Source: Helicobacteraceae bacterium
Lineage (GTDB): Bacteria > Campylobacterota > Campylobacteria > Campylobacterales > Sulfurimonadaceae
Assembly: GCA_027083665.1 (NCBI GenBank)
Contig: JALWNV010000307.1
Coordinates: forward strand, 1-9,900
Reading direction: 5' to 3'
DNA length: 9,900 bases
Under the pieces are notes generated by a model, which saw only the letters and a program-made list of their open reading frames with translations, made no database searches and was not told the origin of the DNA. Below are positions 6,127 to 9,900 of the stretch, one piece after another (position 1 is the stretch's first letter; each line of letters starts with the position of its first letter). The translations under genes were made by a program, and so were the position numbers.

Positions 6127-7239
6127 ATTCGAACTCTTCTGCACTGGGAGACCCCTCCCAAACCCGACTACGATTTACTCCCCGATATTTACAGTCATTT
6201 CAAAGCGTTCAGACTGCCGCTGATTTTCACGGCCATGATTATGTTCATCGGCACGATGGGCTATATGGCGATTGATGATTTCAGTCTGATGGATGCGATC
6301 TATCAGACCGGTATCACGTTCACCACGGTCGGTTTCGGAGAGGTCGCCCCCATTTCCGACGCGGGTCGGCTGTTTACAATTACGTTGATCATTACCGGAT
6401 TCGCCGTGTTTTCCATGGCCGTCGGGATCATGGTCAACGAGATCAATCGCGGAGAGATTTTCAAAATCATAAAGGAGCGCGATATGCTGTATAAAATAGC
6501 GCGTTTGAAAAAGCATTTCGTCATCTGTTATCATAACGATTACACGATTGAAGTGACCAAAGAGCTTCGCCGGAGTCATATTCCCTTTGTCGTCGTCGAT
6601 CCGGACCCGAAGATCGAAGCGTGGGCGAAAGAGCATAAATATCCCTATTATCTGTGTGAAGAACCGCATACGGAAGTGGCGATGCTCAAAGCGCACCTGA
6701 GTTCCGCCGGCGGACTGATTACACTGTCGGGTTCGATCGCGGACAATATTGCCATCATCGCGTCGGTCAGATTGTTCGAAAAAGAGCATGGCTTGCCGCG
6801 CCCGTACAATCTGATCAGTTCCGCCGAGACGCTCAGTGATGTCGAGAAGCTGAAAAAGCTTGGTGCCGATACCGTTGTTTCTCCGACAAAGCTGACGGCG
6901 CAGCGTATTACGTCAATGGCGGCACGGCCGGATATGGAGAATCTGCTCGAAGAGTTCCTTTACCGCAGTGACACTCCGCTGGATATGGAGGAGGTGTTTG
7001 TTCCGAAATACAGCTGGATGGTGCTCAACCGTCTCAAAGAGACCCATTTGCGCGAAATCGCAAATGTTTCCGTCGTGGGAATCACCCGCAAAGACGGCAA
7101 ATTCATTCCGATGCCAAAAGGCGATGACCTCGTGACAAGCGAATCGACGCTGCTGGTCGTCGGAACGCAAAAAGGGGTCGTTTTGACCAAAGAGCTGGTG
7201 CGCCAGCGAAATAAACCGCAGGAGTTGCGATATGTATGA
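6109..7239 (+). CDS. Potassium channel protein with RCK/TrkA domains
   Basis: This 376-residue inner-membrane protein has two-TM channel architecture. TM1 is at about 35-55 and the pore loop carries the selectivity filter TTVGFGE (72-78). TM2 is at about 88-110. A cytosolic RCK_N/TrkA-N domain spans about 135-260 and an RCK_C-like domain about 290-360. TVGFG marks a K+-selective pore. In the RCK_N domain the usual GxGxxG after the first strand is replaced by CYHNDYT (140-146), although the acidic end of strand two (VVVDPD) remains. The start is TTG at 6109: a stop codon lies in frame just upstream and the next ATG (residue 44) would cut TM1. The start sits in a potential hairpin loop. The stop overlaps argJ by 8 bases. 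Campylobacterota annotations often call such proteins Kch; the gating ligand is unknown. Confidence 0.85.
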   Translation: MNLLNRIRTLLHWETPPKPDYDLLPDIYSHFKAFRLPLIFTAMIMFIGTMGYMAIDDFSLMDAIYQTGITFTTVGFGEVAPISDAGRLFTITLIITGFAVFSMAVGIMVNEINRGEIFKIIKERDMLYKIARLKKHFVICYHNDYTIEVTKELRRSHIPFVVVDPDPKIEAWAKEHKYPYYLCEEPHTEVAMLKAHLSSAGGLITLSGSIADNIAIIASVRLFEKEHGLPRPYNLISSAETLSDVEKLKKLGADTVVSPTKLTAQRITSMAARPDMENLLEEFLYRSDTPLDMEEVFVPKYSWMVLNRLKETHLREIANVSVVGITRKDGKFIPMPKGDDLVTSESTLLVVGTQKGVVLTKELVRQRNKPQELRYV

Positions 7240-8419
7240 GATGAAAAAAATCGGCGGGGGTGTCTGTGCCCCTGAGGGCTTCTTTGCCGACGGGATCAGC
7301 GCCGGGCTCAAGCCCGGCGGCGCCAAAGACGTGGCGTTTGTCTATGCGGATACCCCGTGCGAAACAGCGGCGGTCTTCACGACCAACAAGATGACGGCGG
7401 CGCCGATCCGGCATTTCAGATCCAAGGGGACGTTCAAAACGAACTTTATTCTTATCAACGCCAAAAACGCCAACGCTATGACGGGGCCTGCGGGGATCGC
7501 CGATATCGAAGAGATCCTCTCCGCGGTGAGTGCCGCCCATACGGGCCTGGTCGAGCCGGTGATGAGCTCGACGGGCGTGATCGGGGTACGCTTGCCGAAA
7601 GAACGGATTATTGCGGCGGCGAAGCGGTTCGATCTTCATGCCAAAAACGCGACGGCGGCGGCACAGGCGATCATGACGACGGATACGTTTTACAAAATGG
7701 CCGCAACAGAGGTCGTGCTCGAAGACGGCAAGCGATTTCGTATCGGCGCGATGGCGAAGGGTGCGGGGATGATCAATCCGGCGATGGCGACGATGCTCTG
7801 CTTCGTCACGACCGATGCCGATGCCGATGCCGGTACGCTGCAGGCAGCCCTCGAAGCGGTAATCCCGACGACGTTCAACGCGGCCAGTGTCGACGGAGAT
7901 ACCTCGACAAACGATACGGTGATTTTACTGGGCAACCGTAAAAGCGGGGCTTTCGACAAAGAGGCGTTCGAAACGACGCTGCATGCGATGCTGCTGGAGC
8001 TGGCACAGATGATGGTCAGCGACGGGGAGGGAGCGACGAAGCTGGTGACGTTCGATGTGCAGGGTGCACTCGATGACGAGGACGCTCGCACGGCGGCGAA
8101 AGCGCTGTCGAATTCGCTGTTGATGAAAACGGCGATTTACGGCGAAGACCCCAATTGGGGCCGGGTCGCCTCGACGATCGGGGCCAGCGGCGCAATATGC
8201 GACGAAGCGACACTGACGATCCGTTTCGACGATGTTTGCGTCTATGAAAAAGGGACGATCCTATTCGATGAATCGACGGAGAAGCGGGCGGCCGCCGTGA
8301 TGAAGAAGGAGCGTTTCACCATCGCCTGTGATCTCGGCCTCGGAACAGGCGCTTTTAAAGCCTACGGATGTGATCTGGGATATGAATATGTCAAGATCAA
8401 CGCCGATTACCGGACGTAA
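7232..8419 (+). CDS. argJ: Bifunctional glutamate N-acetyltransferase / amino-acid acetyltransferase ArgJ
   Basis: This 395-residue enzyme of the cyclic arginine pathway moves the acetyl group from N-acetylornithine to glutamate. Many family members also make N-acetylglutamate from acetyl-CoA. The precursor cleaves itself at the KGAGMINPAMATML motif, exposing T187 as the N-terminal nucleophile of the beta chain. The oxyanion-hole pair T114-G115 (SSTGVIG), DGDTSTND (221-228) and GEDPNWGR (304-311) are present, and the C-terminus YVKINADYRT is characteristic. The ATG at 7232 is supported by GGAG (7221-7224) seven bases upstream; another in-frame ATG at 7241 is less well placed. The first eight bases overlap the end of the channel gene, suggesting translational coupling. 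A small GATGCC triplet repeat (about 7814-7831) encodes an Asp-Ala run and looks incidental. Whether it also has synthase activity cannot be told here. Confidence 0.96.
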   Translation: MYEMKKIGGGVCAPEGFFADGISAGLKPGGAKDVAFVYADTPCETAAVFTTNKMTAAPIRHFRSKGTFKTNFILINAKNANAMTGPAGIADIEEILSAVSAAHTGLVEPVMSSTGVIGVRLPKERIIAAAKRFDLHAKNATAAAQAIMTTDTFYKMAATEVVLEDGKRFRIGAMAKGAGMINPAMATMLCFVTTDADADAGTLQAALEAVIPTTFNAASVDGDTSTNDTVILLGNRKSGAFDKEAFETTLHAMLLELAQMMVSDGEGATKLVTFDVQGALDDEDARTAAKALSNSLLMKTAIYGEDPNWGRVASTIGASGAICDEATLTIRFDDVCVYEKGTILFDESTEKRAAAVMKKERFTIACDLGLGTGAFKAYGCDLGYEYVKINADYRT

Positions 8420-8430
8420 GCCCTTTTTTT
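8400..8430 (+). terminator. Possible terminator after argJ
   Basis: ACGCCG (8400-8405) pairs with CGG (8411-8413) and CGT (8415-8417), with one bulged A and a five-base loop. A run of seven T follows at 8424-8430. The T-run is good, but the stem is short and six bases separate the two. It sits in the 27-base gap between convergent argJ and the TRIC-family gene, where a terminator is expected. Confidence 0.35.
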
Positions 8431-8446
8431 CCTGCAAGGATACCGT

Positions 8447-9055
8447 TCAGCGCAGTTTCGGAAGGTGCCACTGACTGCGGTAGGCGATGAGCCGCAGCAG
8501 TGCGGCAAGTGATCCGACAGCGAAGATACTGTAGCCGTTGAGCGCACCGGCGGCGTGCAGCAGCGCCAGCAGCAGCGAGACGAACAGGGCGACCGAGCCG
8601 TAGACGTCTGTCGTGAGGATGGACGGAACACGGTTGATGAGGACGTCGCGGACGATTCCGCCGCCGACTGCGGTCAGGAAACCGAGAATAACGATCCCGA
8701 AGAGGTTGAGATCCCGGGAAATTCCCAGCAGGGCCCCGGTGATACTGAATGCGATCAGTCCGAGCGTATCGCTGATGATAAAGATGAGTTTGCGCTCGAT
8801 TTCCTCTTTGTTGTACAGTTTCAGCACGATAGCGGCGACGAAAACGACGAGAAGGGTGAGCGACGGATAGTATTCGGTAAAGGTGAAGGGAATGCGCTGG
8901 ATCAGGACATCGCGAAGGATTCCGCCGCCAAGCGCCGTCAGAGCCGATACGATGGCGATGCCGAGGATATCGAGCCGATGGCGTACTCCGGTCATCATCC
9001 CGCTCAGAGCGAATGCGGCGATTCCGATGATATCGGCGAAGAAAAAGAGGTTCAT
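8447..9055 (-). CDS. TRIC/UPF0126-family membrane protein (cation channel or glycine transporter type)
   Basis: This 202-residue, very hydrophobic protein has about seven predicted membrane segments built from two similar halves. Each half carries the family signature: TALGGGILRDVLIQRIP (40-56) and TAVGGGIVRDVLINRVP (128-144). This double GGGxxRD pattern identifies the UPF0126 family (YicG/YadS-like), related to trimeric intracellular cation channels. Some members are described as glycine transporters and others as K+ channels, so the substrate cannot be assigned here. It is the last gene of the minus-strand unit after ppk and the gamma-carbonic-anhydrase-like gene, starting 8 bases after the latter's stop. 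The two halves are also recognisably similar at the DNA level (8640-8677 and 8904-8941, 31 of 38 bases identical). Confidence 0.88.
   Translation of the reverse strand: MNLFFFADIIGIAAFALSGMMTGVRHRLDILGIAIVSALTALGGGILRDVLIQRIPFTFTEYYPSLTLLVVFVAAIVLKLYNKEEIERKLIFIISDTLGLIAFSITGALLGISRDLNLFGIVILGFLTAVGGGIVRDVLINRVPSILTTDVYGSVALFVSLLLALLHAAGALNGYSIFAVGSLAALLRLIAYRSQWHLPKLR
8640..8677 (-). repeat. Internal duplication in the TRIC-family gene, copy encoding the second GGGxxRD motif
   Basis: Bases 8640-8677 match 8904-8941 in the same orientation at 31 of 38 positions, with a 12-base identical core (GATTCCGCCGCC). They encode the GGGIVRDVL and GGGILRDVL motifs of the two protein halves. This is the ancient family duplication showing through conserved motif and codon choice, not a recent repeat. 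Confidence 0.6.
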
Positions 9056-9063
9056 ACCGTCTC

Positions 9064-9603
9064 TCAGGATTTGCCGGGGACGCGATAATCCTCTTTGAAA
9101 GCCACATAGCGTTTTGCCGAGGCGTAGAGTTCGGCGACCTCTTCGTCGCTCAAAGTGCGGACGGCTTTTGCCGGTGATCCCATAATCAAAGAGCGCGGCG
9201 GGAAGACTTTGTTTTTCGTGACCAGTGCACCCGCCCCGACGATCGATTCTCTGCCGATGACGGCACCGTCGAGAATGGTCGCGCTCATGCCGATCAGGCA
9301 GGCGTCTTCCACGGTGCAGCCGTGCAGCATCACTCGGTGTCCGACGGTAACGTCACTGCCGATGATCGTGGGGTTGCCGTCGCTCATATCGGGCTTTTTG
9401 TAATGTGTGACATGGATCATGGACAGATCCTGGATGTTGGTCCGGTCGCCGATGACGATACGGTGGACGTCGCCCCGGATGACGCAGCCGAACCAGACGG
9501 AGCAGGCTTCGCCCAGGGTGACGTCGCCGATAACATCCGCACTGTCGGCAACCCATGTTTGGTCGCCGAGACGGGGTGTATGCTGTTTGTACGTATGGAT
9601 CAT
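9064..9603 (-). CDS. Gamma-carbonic-anhydrase-like hexapeptide-repeat protein
   Basis: This 179-residue left-handed beta-helix protein belongs to the YrdA/PaaY/CaiE branch of gamma-class carbonic anhydrase homologues. The three metal-ligand histidines of the family are present: H64 (SMIHVTH), H89 (VGHRVMLHGC) and H94. IRGD (42-45), NIQD (56-59) and a GSPAK turn (142-146) are also typical. Hexapeptide repeats run from about 19 to 135, followed by a C-terminal helix. With all three ligands kept, a metal-bound trimer is expected. Carbonic anhydrase activity is often weak or undetected in this branch, so the true substrate is open. The ATG at 9603 has AAGGAG nine bases upstream, inside the end of ppk. 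Three bases separate it from the ppk stop, implying one transcript. Confidence 0.9.
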   Translation of the reverse strand: MIHTYKQHTPRLGDQTWVADSADVIGDVTLGEACSVWFGCVIRGDVHRIVIGDRTNIQDLSMIHVTHYKKPDMSDGNPTIIGSDVTVGHRVMLHGCTVEDACLIGMSATILDGAVIGRESIVGAGALVTKNKVFPPRSLIMGSPAKAVRTLSDEEVAELYASAKRYVAFKEDYRVPGKS

Positions 9604-9606
9604 GGC

Positions 9607-9900
9607 CTAACTCTCCTTGAGCAGTTTTGAAGCCAGCTTCTGCACGTAGTTCGGTGTCTCTTTTTTCAGGGCCTTGTAGATTTTATTGGTGTGATGTTCC
9701 ATCAGCTGCTGCGAATTGATGGTCTTGCTCCGGTCGGTCGGAACCTTGATATAGTTCCCGTCGCTTTGCAACTGGTGTGCGAGGACGTTGTCCGAGAGCT
9801 GGAGAATGAGAATCTGCAGCAGTTTTTCCGCCGCGTCTTTGTCGTCGATGCCGGTAAGCAGCTCGATTCGGCGGACCAGGTTTCTCGGCATCCAGTCGGC
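9607..9900 (-). CDS. ppk: Polyphosphate kinase 1, C-terminal part (partial)
   Basis: This is the last 97 residues of a gene that enters from the right edge on the minus strand. The visible protein starts ADWMPRNLVRRIELL, the conserved Ppk1 C-terminal segment (SADWMPRNL..RRVE in the family). It continues with a helical part containing LQILILQLSDNVLAHQLQSDGNY and ends KLASKLLKES. Ppk1 reversibly transfers the terminal phosphate of ATP to polyphosphate; its catalytic histidines lie outside the window. The family match is strong although only the tail is visible. It is the upstream member of a tight minus-strand cluster with the gamma-carbonic-anhydrase-like gene (3-base gap) and the TRIC-family gene. 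The stop is TAG at 9607-9609. Confidence 0.9.
   Translation of the reverse strand, partial: ADWMPRNLVRRIELLTGIDDKDAAEKLLQILILQLSDNVLAHQLQSDGNYIKVPTDRSKTINSQQLMEHHTNKIYKALKKETPNYVQKLASKLLKES

Noticed and set aside
7814..7831. GATGCC tandem triplet repeat in argJ
   Set aside because: Three short copies encode an Asp-Ala run in a variable surface stretch. This is too short to suggest a functional repeat or phase variation.
1..9900. Search for a mobile element, CRISPR array, toxin-antitoxin pair, defence island or tRNA
   Set aside because: No transposase, integrase, spaced direct repeats, small paired genes or cloverleaf sequence was seen. Nearly all bases belong to conserved housekeeping genes, so I do not claim an undescribed multi-gene system here.

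Overview
This window is a compact stretch of core housekeeping genes from a bacterium that is most likely a member of the Campylobacterota (Epsilonproteobacteria). The gene order gpmI-fabG-acpP-fabF-accA, with a nearby block of a DnaQ-type exonuclease, rpe and rpmB, resembles the Campylobacter/Sulfurimonas arrangement as I remember it. By eye the GC content is about half or slightly above, which would suit a GC-richer lineage such as Nitratifractor or Hydrogenimonas. That lineage guess is inference. There is no sign of mobile DNA, prophage, CRISPR, tRNA or rRNA.

Layout. (1) 1-3634, plus strand: the 3' end of gpmI, then fabG, acpP, fabF and accA. These form a fatty-acid synthesis cluster that runs from malonyl-CoA formation (accA) to elongation (fabF, fabG) on the acyl carrier protein (acpP). 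A strong extended -10 promoter lies before acpP, and a heavily structured gap separates acpP from fabF. (2) 3655-5719, minus strand: rpe, trpF and a DEDDh 3'-5' exonuclease form one transcription unit, with a GTGA start/stop overlap between the last two. It converges on accA. (3) 5720-5900: a divergent intergenic region with a clear -10 box for rpmB. (4) 5901-8419, plus strand: rpmB (ribosomal protein L28), a two-TM potassium-channel/RCK protein that starts at TTG, and argJ, which overlaps the channel gene by 8 bases. (5) 8447-9900, minus strand: a closely packed unit of ppk (partial), a gamma-carbonic-anhydrase-like hexapeptide protein and a TRIC/UPF0126 membrane protein. It converges on argJ.

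I found no convincing undescribed multi-gene system. The points most worth following up are small regulatory structures. The rpmB-channel junction can form two mutually exclusive hairpins, one of which places the TTG start codon in its loop. The acpP-fabF gap holds two consecutive hairpins. A 13-bp dyad sits at the expected transcription start of acpP. Two proteins also show unusual motif states: the RCK domain lacks the glycine-rich nucleotide-binding signature, and TrpF has an altered GGxGxxFDW loop.
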